Assembly: GCF_012349115.1 (NCBI RefSeq)
Contig: NZ_PQIG01000078.1
Span: forward strand, 246,341 to 310,340
From: Rhizobium ruizarguesonis
GTDB lineage: Bacteria; Pseudomonadota; Alphaproteobacteria; Rhizobiales; Rhizobiaceae
Direction: 5' to 3'
DNA length: 64,000 nucleotides
Of this stretch, positions 16,532 to 23,642 are shown piece by piece; the first letter of the stretch is position 1, and the number at the start of each line of letters is the position of its first letter. The translations under genes and the position numbers were made by a program. The notes below the pieces were generated by a model, which had not been told where the DNA came from, made no database searches, and was given only the letters and a program-made list of their open reading frames with translations.

Positions 16532-17977
16532 ATGTCCGCGTCCCGCATACACCAATTGGCAGATGAGGCGCGCCTCCTGCTCAAGCGCAATCCCCTGATG
16601 GCAAGTTCCGTCTCCCTGCAGCGCGTGGCAACACGCAACCTTTTGAAGCGACGCTTCCAATATGGCCGCACGCTTGCGGCGGCTTCGAAGCTCGCCGGTT
16701 GTTCGGCTGGGGTAGAGGCACTGTCAGGTTATTTCCCCGACCTTGCAGATGGCGGATACACTCGCCTGCCGGAGCTTCCGCCAGCGGTTGCCGGACCGGT
16801 CGGCGCCGACCCTTACCGTTCATCCGTACTTGCAGCCTGGATGGGTGCGCTCGCGCGCAGTCTGGAATGGCAGGCAGCCCGCCCCGATGTGCAGGTCGTC
16901 GGCCGCTATCTGCAGCCGGATCTGATCGCATCGGATCTTGAACTCGAACGTCAGACAGCGTGCCGGCTCTCTTGCGGCATCGGCCTCGTGCACATCGAAA
17001 GTCCGGCGCGAAGCCGTATCATGCAAGCCCTCCTCCGCCAATGCATGCCGGACTATCCCCGGCCCGGCTATCCGATCACCGACGATGCGGAATTGGATCG
17101 AATCGCCGACCATCTGGAGAAGGCCTTCGCATTGATCGCGGACTTAGACGAGTACGGCCATCAGCGTCTGATCGCCGGCCTACACACGCTTTACGTTGGC
17201 GTGCGGCGCGAACCGCAGTGCTCCTTTTCGAGTTCGAACGAATTGCCGGGCAGCGCGCTCATCGTCCTTTCCAGAGAGAGGTTGCGCGCCGGCGATCATG
17301 CCGCGACAGCGGCCCAACTGCTTCATGAGGCGGGGAATATCCTGCTCGGGTTCTATACGACCTCGGCGGCGGCATCCCTGCCCGGCGAGTTCCAGTATGT
17401 TTCCCCATACAAGAAGGACCTACAGACGCTCGAGAGCATCCTGCATACGGCCTACACCATTCCCTGGGAGTGCGCCTTGCGCATGGCATGCCTATCCACC
17501 GAGTCGGATCTTGAGCGCCGCGCCCGGAAAGCGGCATTCATAATCGCCTATGCCGCGCGGCAAGTCCCGCTCATCGACATAGCTCGGAAAGGTATCGAAC
17601 GTCTTGGCGGCGATGTCCTCCTCGACCTCCCAGACATCGCCGCCATTCCTTCCTGGAGCAGTCGGATCTTGTTCCTCGTCGGCCAGTTGCTTGCCGAAGA
17701 ACCCATTGCGCACCGGCAGGCGCATCTTGCCGAGCGCCAGCGAGTTCTCGATCGCCAAGCCTGGGATATCGGACAGATGCTGCTGCGCGGCAAGGAGCCG
17801 ATCGATCCTCGGATGGGCCGGCGAGAGGTCGATGACAGCGGCGACAATGTCAGCCTCTGGTACGACGGCAAATTCCACGTGATCGCGAAGACACCCGACC
17901 ATGCGATGGGCGAGGATTACGGTCACTACGCCGCGACGATCCGCGGAGTTGCGCCCACCGAGATGGAGGCGATCTGA
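16532..17977 (+). CDS. HExxH-type peptide-modification protein homologue with degenerate motif
   Basis: A 481-residue protein. The segment 262-308 fits the pattern of the mod_HExxH (putative peptide beta-hydroxylase) family: QLLHEAGN (265-269), then YVSPYKKD (289-296), where relatives have Y-x-S-P-W-R-x-D, then ESILHTAY (301-308), where relatives have G-x-L-H-G-x-Y. The second metal His of HExxH is Asn269 here, so the metal site may be altered. The family is known from ribosomal peptide modification clusters with radical-SAM or E1-like partners. I chose ATG 16532 because GGAGG lies six bases upstream. The frame overlaps the ThiF-like gene (TGATG), which implies coupled translation. The family assignment rests on motif memory only. 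Confidence 0.6.
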   Translation: MSASRIHQLADEARLLLKRNPLMASSVSLQRVATRNLLKRRFQYGRTLAAASKLAGCSAGVEALSGYFPDLADGGYTRLPELPPAVAGPVGADPYRSSVLAAWMGALARSLEWQAARPDVQVVGRYLQPDLIASDLELERQTACRLSCGIGLVHIESPARSRIMQALLRQCMPDYPRPGYPITDDAELDRIADHLEKAFALIADLDEYGHQRLIAGLHTLYVGVRREPQCSFSSSNELPGSALIVLSRERLRAGDHAATAAQLLHEAGNILLGFYTTSAAASLPGEFQYVSPYKKDLQTLESILHTAYTIPWECALRMACLSTESDLERRARKAAFIIAYAARQVPLIDIARKGIERLGGDVLLDLPDIAAIPSWSSRILFLVGQLLAEEPIAHRQAHLAERQRVLDRQAWDIGQMLLRGKEPIDPRMGRREVDDSGDNVSLWYDGKFHVIAKTPDHAMGEDYGHYAATIRGVAPTEMEAI

Positions 17978-18936
17978 TGGTCAATGATCAGTCTAGACGA
18001 TTGTCAACGGCAATCCGTGCGCCCGTCGACTTCCCGAACTTCTTCGCCCACAGCCTGGGGTGGGGCGGCAGAGGGGCTCTGTTCACCGGCAATAGTGCTG
18101 ATCCTGTCGAGGAACGGAGCCCCAATGTTACCGGGCCTGCATTCGGGGTCTCGTTGGAGGGTTCCAATATGCCGGATGAGGACGAATATATCTCCACCGC
18201 ATTGGATCACGACGACGCCTTCCTGACGCCTCTTCGCCATCGTCAACGCGACTTCGCAGGTTTTGGCGAAATCGACTTCGTCATTATCGGATGCGGCGGC
18301 TTGGGCTCGCAGATTGCCATCCAGCTTGCGGCCCACGGCGCGCGCCATTTCTATCTCGTGGATGCCGATCGTATCGACGAGGACAACTTGAACCATGTCC
18401 CATGGGCGAGCGAAGCTGATCTCGGCCGGCTGAAGACGGACAAGCTGGCGACCTGTCTGGCCGCGTGTTTCTCGGCCAATGTGTTCGCGCTGCCGGAATT
18501 TGCGGAAGGGGCCGCAGCGCTCCGATTGATCGCAGATTACGCCCACAATCCGTTCGTCGTTCTCGCCGGCGACGATTCTCATCCGGCCCAGGAGTTCCTG
18601 ACGGCCTGCCACGCATCGAAAGCCGGCCTGCCGCCCCATCTGCATGTCGGCCGCTCCCAAGCACATGGCATGGCAGGTTCCTCGGTCGCAGTGCATGAGG
18701 ACGCATGTCCCGTCTGCCATTGCACCGCCCAGGTCGCAACCGACGACGGCTTTCTCGCTCCACCGGCCGCTGCCGAGAACGCATTTATCGCCGGCCTTGC
18801 CGTATCGCGGATTGCCCAAAAATGCCTTTCGAGACACTCGGCCGCACAGGGACGCCGATGGATATTGGACCTCAAAAGCAATCAGGCCGAGCTGCGTTCT
18901 CTCTGCAAACACCCCGAATGCAAGGTATGTCCATGA
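17977..18936 (+). CDS. ThiF/E1-like adenylyltransferase
   Basis: A 319-residue protein. The ATP-binding Rossmann motif GCGGLGS lies at 105-111 and the acidic segment VDADRIDEDNLNH at 128-140, followed by the conserved Lys (KTDKL, about 155). Cys pairs at 244/247 and 315/318 form a likely zinc site. The usual N-L-x-R of ThiF/MoeB is N-L-N-H here. The first 90 residues have no recognised domain. Such enzymes activate the C-terminal carboxylate of a peptide or ubiquitin-like protein as an adenylate. It overlaps both the HExxH-like gene upstream and a 65-residue gene downstream, so the three products are probably made together; the small protein is a possible substrate or partner. Confidence 0.82.
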   Translation: MVNDQSRRLSTAIRAPVDFPNFFAHSLGWGGRGALFTGNSADPVEERSPNVTGPAFGVSLEGSNMPDEDEYISTALDHDDAFLTPLRHRQRDFAGFGEIDFVIIGCGGLGSQIAIQLAAHGARHFYLVDADRIDEDNLNHVPWASEADLGRLKTDKLATCLAACFSANVFALPEFAEGAAALRLIADYAHNPFVVLAGDDSHPAQEFLTACHASKAGLPPHLHVGRSQAHGMAGSSVAVHEDACPVCHCTAQVATDDGFLAPPAAAENAFIAGLAVSRIAQKCLSRHSAAQGRRWILDLKSNQAELRSLCKHPECKVCP

Positions 18937-19130
18937 ACACGCTATTTTCGTCGGGATATTGTTGCTCCGTTGGCGCAACTGCCGGAAAGAACGATGAGCT
19001 GACGATATCCGAAGCTCTTTGCGATCCACTGATCGCCATGGTGATGCGCGCCGATGGCGTGACCTCTGAAGAATTCAAGCGACTCCTTGAGGCGGCAGCC
19101 CGTGAGCTAAAAGCCAATCTGGCTAACTGA
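18933..19130 (+). CDS. 65-residue Cys-containing protein, candidate substrate or partner
   Basis: Its ATG overlaps the ThiF-like stop codon (ATGA at 18933), a sign of coupled translation. The product begins MNTLFSSGYCCSVGATAG, with a Cys-Cys pair at 10-11 and a third Cys at 30. It continues with a helical, charged segment (DPLIAMVMRADGVTSEEFKRL) and ends ANLAN. Its size and position fit a precursor peptide or a small carrier/adaptor for the E1-like enzyme; there is no C-terminal Gly-Gly as in ubiquitin-like proteins. I do not recognise the family. The overlap, composition and helix pattern make it a credible gene. Confidence 0.6.
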   Translation: MNTLFSSGYCCSVGATAGKNDELTISEALCDPLIAMVMRADGVTSEEFKRLLEAAARELKANLAN

Positions 19131-19212
19131 TGGTTGACGAGCATGTGTGGCCAATCCCGGTGCGAAACCATGGCCCGGCATTGGCACTGGCCGCCCCGCG
19201 GAGTTCAGCACA

Positions 19213-19518
19213 ATGAGATTCGATATGTTGAGAAACTTCCCAACGATAATTCTTGTTTTTGCCGAAGGGAAAGATCGCAGAGTGATCCGTACCGCTCGCG
19301 AGGCTGCCCAACTGTTGCTGAAGGAATGGCCCATCGACGATGGTGAGGAATTCTTCACGGCGGTGAGAACCTGTTTGGAGGTTCTTACCGGAGATACCGA
19401 GCCCGAGATATTGCATGAGGCGATCGTCCGCGCCGCATATGAAGCGGGTATTGCAGCCATCACGACTGATAACAGCCTTGGTGTTCTCAGGATCTATCCA
19501 GTCAGCCAGGTCAGATAG
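19213..19518 (+). CDS. DUF982 family protein
   Basis: A 101-residue protein with the DUF982 pattern: an N-terminal strand, AREAAQLLLKEWP, a short acidic turn (DDGEEF), ACTCL-like helix (AVRTCLEVLTG) and the closing helix EILHEAIVRAAYEAGI. DUF982 proteins are small, of unknown function, and strongly expanded in rhizobia. I placed the start at ATG 19213 because GGAG lies nine bases upstream and the family pattern starts soon after it. It lies 82 bases behind the 65-residue gene on the same strand; it may belong to the cluster or simply follow it. Confidence 0.7.
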   Translation: MRFDMLRNFPTIILVFAEGKDRRVIRTAREAAQLLLKEWPIDDGEEFFTAVRTCLEVLTGDTEPEILHEAIVRAAYEAGIAAITTDNSLGVLRIYPVSQVR

Positions 19519-19594
19519 TTGACCGCGCGCAGGTACTCATCGCAATCCTGCCCCCATCGAGCCGCTTCGGCTGCAATCGGACTGATCCGGCCCG

Positions 19595-20869
19595 TTACTG
19601 GAAGCGATCGAGCGTCTTGTAATAGAGCCCGACGAGCGGCAGGAACCACGGCTTTCCGAAATGGCCGGGGACGGCCGGCCAGTCGAGCCCCTTGATTGGG
19701 TTACGGTCGGTCTTGCCGAGGATGGAGTCGGCCATGATCATGCCGAGATGGGTGGAGAGCTGGGCGCCGTGGCCGGAATAGCCCATGGCATACCACACGC
19801 CGTCGACATAGCCGGCGCGCGGATAGCGGTCCTTCGTCATGTCGACGAGTCCGCCCCAGCAATAGTCGATCTCGACGCCGGCAAGCTGCGGGAAGATTTC
19901 AGCCAGGCTGGCGCGGAGAATGTCGCCGCTCCTTGCGTCCGAGCGCTGATCCGACGTGGCGGAAAACCGGGCGCGGCCGCCGAAGATCAGCCGGTTGTCC
20001 GGCGACAGCCGGAAATAATTACCGATGTTCATCGACGTGACACAGGTGCGGTTACCCGGCATCGCAGCGGCGATTTCGGCGTCGGTCAGCGGACGCGTGG
20101 CGATCAGGAAGCTGCCGACGGAAATGATCCGGCGGCGGAAATAATTAAAGAGCGACGGCGTATAGGCGCCTGTCGCAACCAGCACGTGGTCTGCGGTGAC
20201 GGTGCCGCGTGCGGTCGTCAGGCTGTGGCGACCGTTGCCCTGCCGGTGGGCGGTCACGGCTGCCTTTTCGAAGATGATAGCGCCGTGACGCGCGGCTGCC
20301 GTGGCGAGCCCCGCGACATAGCGGCCCATATGCATCATCGCGCTCTTCTTCGAGAGCATGGCGCCATGGAAGGGCGACCCGACCTCGCTTTTCAGGTCAC
20401 CCGCCGTCAGAAGCGCCGTGTCCGGATCGACCTCTCTATGAACGGCCTCGAAATTGCGGGCAATGGCGTCGAAATGCTGCGGCTTGGAAGCAAGCTTCAG
20501 CTTGCCGGCGCGGCGGAAATTGCAGTCGATTCCCTCTTCGGCAATGATCGCCTCGATCGTATCGATGGAATCGTCGAACGCCTTGTAGAGGGCGACGGCT
20601 CGCTCCACGCCGAGTGCTGATTTGGCGGACAGGAAGCTATGGGCGAGGCCGTTGTTGAGATGGCCGCCATTGCGTCCCGATGCCCCCCAGCCGACCCGTT
20701 CGGCCTCCAGCACCACGACCTTGACGCCGGCCTTTGCAAGCTGGCGCGCCGCGGCAAGCCCGGTGAAGCCGGCGCCGATGACGGCGACGTCGTAATGTCC
20801 TTCGACGGGGCCTTCAGCGGCGCCGGCAAAGGCTGGAGCCGTGTCGTGCCAGTAGGATTCGAACTGCAT
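19595..20869 (-). CDS. FAD-dependent amine oxidoreductase (PuuB/OrdL-type)
   Basis: A 424-residue DAO-family flavoenzyme. The FAD-binding motif VIGAGFTGLAAARQL is at about residue 30, with ERVGWGASGRNGGHLNNG after it and the C-terminal FAD contact GYSGHGAQLSTHLG. This branch includes gamma-glutamylputrescine oxidase and related enzymes that oxidise amines or secondary amino acids to the aldehyde or imine. The start at ATG 20869 was chosen because the conserved N-terminus MQFESYWHDTAP begins there and GAGAG precedes it; longer in-frame extensions have no domain pattern. It follows the HAD gene by 13 bases on the same strand, so the two are an operon. Confidence 0.8.
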   Translation of the reverse strand: MQFESYWHDTAPAFAGAAEGPVEGHYDVAVIGAGFTGLAAARQLAKAGVKVVVLEAERVGWGASGRNGGHLNNGLAHSFLSAKSALGVERAVALYKAFDDSIDTIEAIIAEEGIDCNFRRAGKLKLASKPQHFDAIARNFEAVHREVDPDTALLTAGDLKSEVGSPFHGAMLSKKSAMMHMGRYVAGLATAAARHGAIIFEKAAVTAHRQGNGRHSLTTARGTVTADHVLVATGAYTPSLFNYFRRRIISVGSFLIATRPLTDAEIAAAMPGNRTCVTSMNIGNYFRLSPDNRLIFGGRARFSATSDQRSDARSGDILRASLAEIFPQLAGVEIDYCWGGLVDMTKDRYPRAGYVDGVWYAMGYSGHGAQLSTHLGMIMADSILGKTDRNPIKGLDWPAVPGHFGKPWFLPLVGLYYKTLDRFQ

Positions 20870-20882
20870 CCGCGTCTCTCCG

Positions 20883-21551
20883 TCAGAGCCCGACGACGCC
20901 AGGCAGGCCCGAGATGTCAGGAATTTCGACATAACCGTAATAGGGATTGGCCGGCTCATGGCCGCGATTGACCCAAACCTTGTTCTTGATGCCAAGATCG
21001 TGGGCCGACATCAGATCATAGCGGAAGGAGGACGAGCAATGCAGCACGTCTTCCGGCCCGCAGCCCAGCATATCGAGCATATATTCAAAGCCCTTGAAGC
21101 GTGGCTTGTAGGACTGAGCCTGCTCGGCGGTATAGACCGCATGGAAGGGCGCGCCCAGTTTTTCGACGTTCGACATGATCTGCGAATTCATGGCGTTGGA
21201 GAGGATGACCAAAGGGATTTCCTTGGCGACCTTGGCAAGACCGGCCGGGACATCCGAATGCGGCCCCCAGGTCGGAACCCGCTCATAGATCATCCGGGCG
21301 GCTTCGTCGCGAAATGTCACGCCGTTGCGCTTGCATGTCCGCTCGAGCGAATTGTGCACCACCTCGGCATAGGGTTTCCAGTCGCCCATGATCTCGTCGA
21401 GGCGATAGGCAGCGAAATTCTTGATGAACTCCGCCATGCGTGGCTCGTCGAGCTCTTCACCGTAGAGATCGCGTGCCGCTTCCGCCATCTGAAAGTTGGT
21501 CAGCGTGCCGTAGCAGTCGAAGGTGATGTATTTCGGACGGAACGTCGTCAT
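20883..21551 (-). CDS. type II haloacid dehalogenase-like HAD hydrolase
   Basis: A 222-residue HAD enzyme. The nucleophile Asp lies in YITFDCYGTLTN (about residue 12), the second motif in VILSNAMNSQI, the Lys in YKPRFKGF and the acidic motif in HCSSSFRYDLMSAHDLG. The F-D-x-Y-G-T-L form is that of L-2-haloacid dehalogenases, although many members are phosphatases or have other substrates. ATG 21551 has AAGGAT nine bases upstream, so I preferred it over an upstream frame extension. It is the first gene of a two-gene unit with the FAD oxidoreductase. A distant paralogue sits at 30646, also near amine-metabolism genes. Confidence 0.8.
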   Translation of the reverse strand: MTTFRPKYITFDCYGTLTNFQMAEAARDLYGEELDEPRMAEFIKNFAAYRLDEIMGDWKPYAEVVHNSLERTCKRNGVTFRDEAARMIYERVPTWGPHSDVPAGLAKVAKEIPLVILSNAMNSQIMSNVEKLGAPFHAVYTAEQAQSYKPRFKGFEYMLDMLGCGPEDVLHCSSSFRYDLMSAHDLGIKNKVWVNRGHEPANPYYGYVEIPDISGLPGVVGL

Positions 21552-21722
21552 TTGCGTATCCTTGAGCGATCGGAACTGGGGACGTGTCACAATCATAGGC
21601 ACCGCTTCAACCACAGCTCGCCTGAATTGCCGCCATCGGAAGCAGAATCTATCGTATCGAAAGCAGGGTTTGGCAGAAGGTTGCGCGCTTGCCCGCGGTT
21701 AGTGGCCGGCGGAATGACGCCT

Positions 21723-22397
21723 TCAATCGCCGTCGTGATCGTGATGGTGATGCGACGGAAGGTCGAGGCCGAAGGTGTTGACGAGATCGGCCACCTGCGC
21801 CGGGCTGAGGAAACGAGGATTGAGGTTGCGCAACAGCAGATAGAGCTTCGCCGTTTCCTCCAGTTCCTCGGTCGCAAAGACCGCCGCCTCCAGGCTGTCA
21901 CCGGCGACAACAGGTCCGTGATTGGCCAGCAGCACCGACGAATATTTGCCCGCCAGCCCGCGGATGGCGTCGGCCACCGCCGGATCGCCGGGACGATAAT
22001 AGGGCACCAGCGCGGTTTCGCCGGCGCGCATCAGATAATATGGCGTCATCGGCGGCAGGGCGGCGCGCGGATCGATCTCCGGCAGCATGGTCAGTGCCAC
22101 CGCGTGGGTGGAGTGAAGATGGACGATGGCGCGGGCGCTGCCGCGCGTATCATAGAGGGCAGTGTGCAGCGGAATTTCCTTGGTCGGCTTGTCGCCGGAC
22201 AGGAGCCGGCCTTCGGCATCGAGCCTGGAGATCCGTGCCGGGTCGAGAAAGCCGAGCGAGGCGTTGGTCGGCGTGACCAGCCAGCCGCCATCCTCCAGTC
22301 GCAACGATATGTTGCCCGACGAACCGGGCGTCAGCCCGCGCTCGAACAGCGAGCGGCCGTATCGGCAGATTTCCTCACGCAGGCGCGTGTCGGACAT
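21723..22397 (-). CDS. otnC: 3-oxo-tetronate 4-phosphate decarboxylase (class II aldolase family)
   Basis: A 224-residue class II aldolase/adducin-family protein. The phosphate-binding N-terminus TPGSSGNISLRL, the acidic KEIPLHTALY, the metal-binding IVHLHSTHAVAL (His-x-His) and the late metal His in LLANHGPVVAG are all visible. OtnC converts 3-oxo-tetronate 4-phosphate to dihydroxyacetone phosphate and CO2, the last step of threonate/erythronate breakdown. The identity is supported by OtnI, OtnK and LtnD genes across the divergent promoter. It starts 17 bases after the LacI gene with a GGAGGAAC site. The C-terminal tail is His/Asp-rich (SHHHHDHDGD), which could bind metal. Confidence 0.85.
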   Translation of the reverse strand: MSDTRLREEICRYGRSLFERGLTPGSSGNISLRLEDGGWLVTPTNASLGFLDPARISRLDAEGRLLSGDKPTKEIPLHTALYDTRGSARAIVHLHSTHAVALTMLPEIDPRAALPPMTPYYLMRAGETALVPYYRPGDPAVADAIRGLAGKYSSVLLANHGPVVAGDSLEAAVFATEELEETAKLYLLLRNLNPRFLSPAQVADLVNTFGLDLPSHHHHDHDGD

Positions 22398-22413
22398 GAC
22401 AGTTCCTCCAATA

Positions 22414-23412
22414 TTACGCGGTTGCCCCTTCGACCAGTTCAAAGCCGAGATCGACGGACTGCGGCGGCGCATTAGTGACGACCAGTTGCGCGGCTATCTC
22501 CCCGGTCGCCACGCGCGGCGTTCGGATAGTCGACAACGGCTGTGGGGTTGCCCGGCCGATATCGAGGCCGTTATAGCCGAAAATGGCGAGCTTCGAGGGG
22601 ACCGCGATCCCTTGAGCCAGACAATGAAAATAGCCGCCCAGCGCCATATCGTCGTTGGAGAAATAAACCGCATCGAGATCGGTCGTCCGGGCAAGCAGTC
22701 GCTCCAGCCCCAACCTGCCGTTTTCCACGGACGAAGCGCCGGCGAGAATTTCGCGGGCGACGAGCGGGGCGTCATGCGCGCCGAGCGTTTCGCAAAAGCT
22801 GGAAAACCGCTTGCCGGCACGGGTATCGCGGTTCAGGTCGTGACCGACATAGCCGATCCGGCGATAACCCCGCTTGAGCAGGAAGGCAGCGCTCTCCCGT
22901 CCGGCTGCGCGGTTCGAGAAGCCGACCGCGATATCGAGAGCATCGCCGTCGAGATCGAGCAGTTCGACGACCCGACACCCGCTGGCGCGCAGCATCTTCA
23001 CTGTACCCTCCGTATGCTCGCATCCCGCCAGCATGACCGCCGCCGGCCGCCAGGCAAGCATCGCGGCGGCGAGCGCTTCCTCCTTGCCCGGATCATAATC
23101 GGTCACGGAGAAGACCGCCTGATACCGGTTTTCCTCCAGAACAGCACTGGCACCGCGCAGCACATCGGGAAAGACGATGTTCGACAAAGAGGGAATAACG
23201 AAGGCGACAAGACGCGAACCGGTGGAGGCCAGCGTTCCCGCGATCCGGTTCGGCACATAGCCCAGCCGCTCGACGGCGGCCATCACCCGCTCGCGCGTCT
23301 TGCCGGAAAACGAACCGTGGTTGCGCAGCACGCGCGACACCGTGCTCTCACCGACACCGGCCGCTTCGGCGACCTCGGCAAGCGTTACCGTCGGCTGATT
23401 TTTGAATTCCAT
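22414..23412 (-). CDS. LacI family repressor of the threonate/erythronate genes
   Basis: A 332-residue LacI/GalR-type regulator. The helix-turn-helix VTLAEVAEAAGVGESTVSRV (residues 8-27) and hinge helix (NRIAGTLASTGS) precede a sugar-binding-type effector domain (VAFVIPSLSNIVF, YFSNDDMALGGYF, AIFGYNGLDIG). Repressors of this family leave DNA when a sugar or sugar acid binds. It is transcribed with otnC and diverges from the MFS transporter gene. Three palindromes between the two starts are its obvious operators. The gene context suggests that the ligand is a four-carbon sugar acid or its pathway intermediate. Confidence 0.9.
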   Translation of the reverse strand: MEFKNQPTVTLAEVAEAAGVGESTVSRVLRNHGSFSGKTRERVMAAVERLGYVPNRIAGTLASTGSRLVAFVIPSLSNIVFPDVLRGASAVLEENRYQAVFSVTDYDPGKEEALAAAMLAWRPAAVMLAGCEHTEGTVKMLRASGCRVVELLDLDGDALDIAVGFSNRAAGRESAAFLLKRGYRRIGYVGHDLNRDTRAGKRFSSFCETLGAHDAPLVAREILAGASSVENGRLGLERLLARTTDLDAVYFSNDDMALGGYFHCLAQGIAVPSKLAIFGYNGLDIGRATPQPLSTIRTPRVATGEIAAQLVVTNAPPQSVDLGFELVEGATA

Positions 23413-23509
23413 CGTTACGTCTAAACCCGACTGTTGAGGTGGTTGCCCGCCCGATGACCACCGCTCTGCCCCCATTTTTCACCGCTTCCGCCAAGAAGCA
23501 AGGTTTTTT

Positions 23510-23523
23510 TGGCAGCGCTACCA
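23510..23523. promoter_or_regulatory. LacI operator site 1 (one mismatch)
   Basis: TGGCAGCGCTACCA matches the perfect palindrome of the other two sites except for one base in the right half. It is the site nearest the LacI gene and probably mediates autoregulation. Confidence 0.75.
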
Positions 23524-23532
23524 ATTTGCTGT

Positions 23533-23546
23533 TGGCAGCGCTGCCA
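23533..23546. promoter_or_regulatory. LacI operator site 2 (perfect palindrome)
   Basis: TGGCAGCGCTGCCA, a perfect 14-base palindrome with a central GC, centred 23 bases from site 1. Confidence 0.8.
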
Positions 23547-23563
23547 AAATGGATTAATAAAAA

Positions 23564-23577
23564 TGGCAGCGCTGCCA
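23564..23577. promoter_or_regulatory. LacI operator site 3 (perfect palindrome)
   Basis: TGGCAGCGCTGCCA again, centred 31 bases from site 2 and 66 bases before the MFS start codon. The 31-base spacing is about three helical turns, so repressors on sites 2 and 3 would face the same side of the DNA. Confidence 0.8.
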
Positions 23578-23642
23578 CAAGTGGCTCGGCGTGCCGCGGG
23601 AGGATCGACAGGAGACCGCGGCAACAATCGGAGGAGAAAATC

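Noticed and set aside
18933..19130. 65-residue protein as a ubiquitin-like or ThiS-like sulfur carrier
   Set aside because: There is no C-terminal Gly-Gly and no beta-grasp pattern; the sequence looks helical.
20958..22475. 505-codon forward open frame across the HAD and otnC genes
   Set aside because: It crosses two clear reverse genes and an intergenic gap and shows no domain character.
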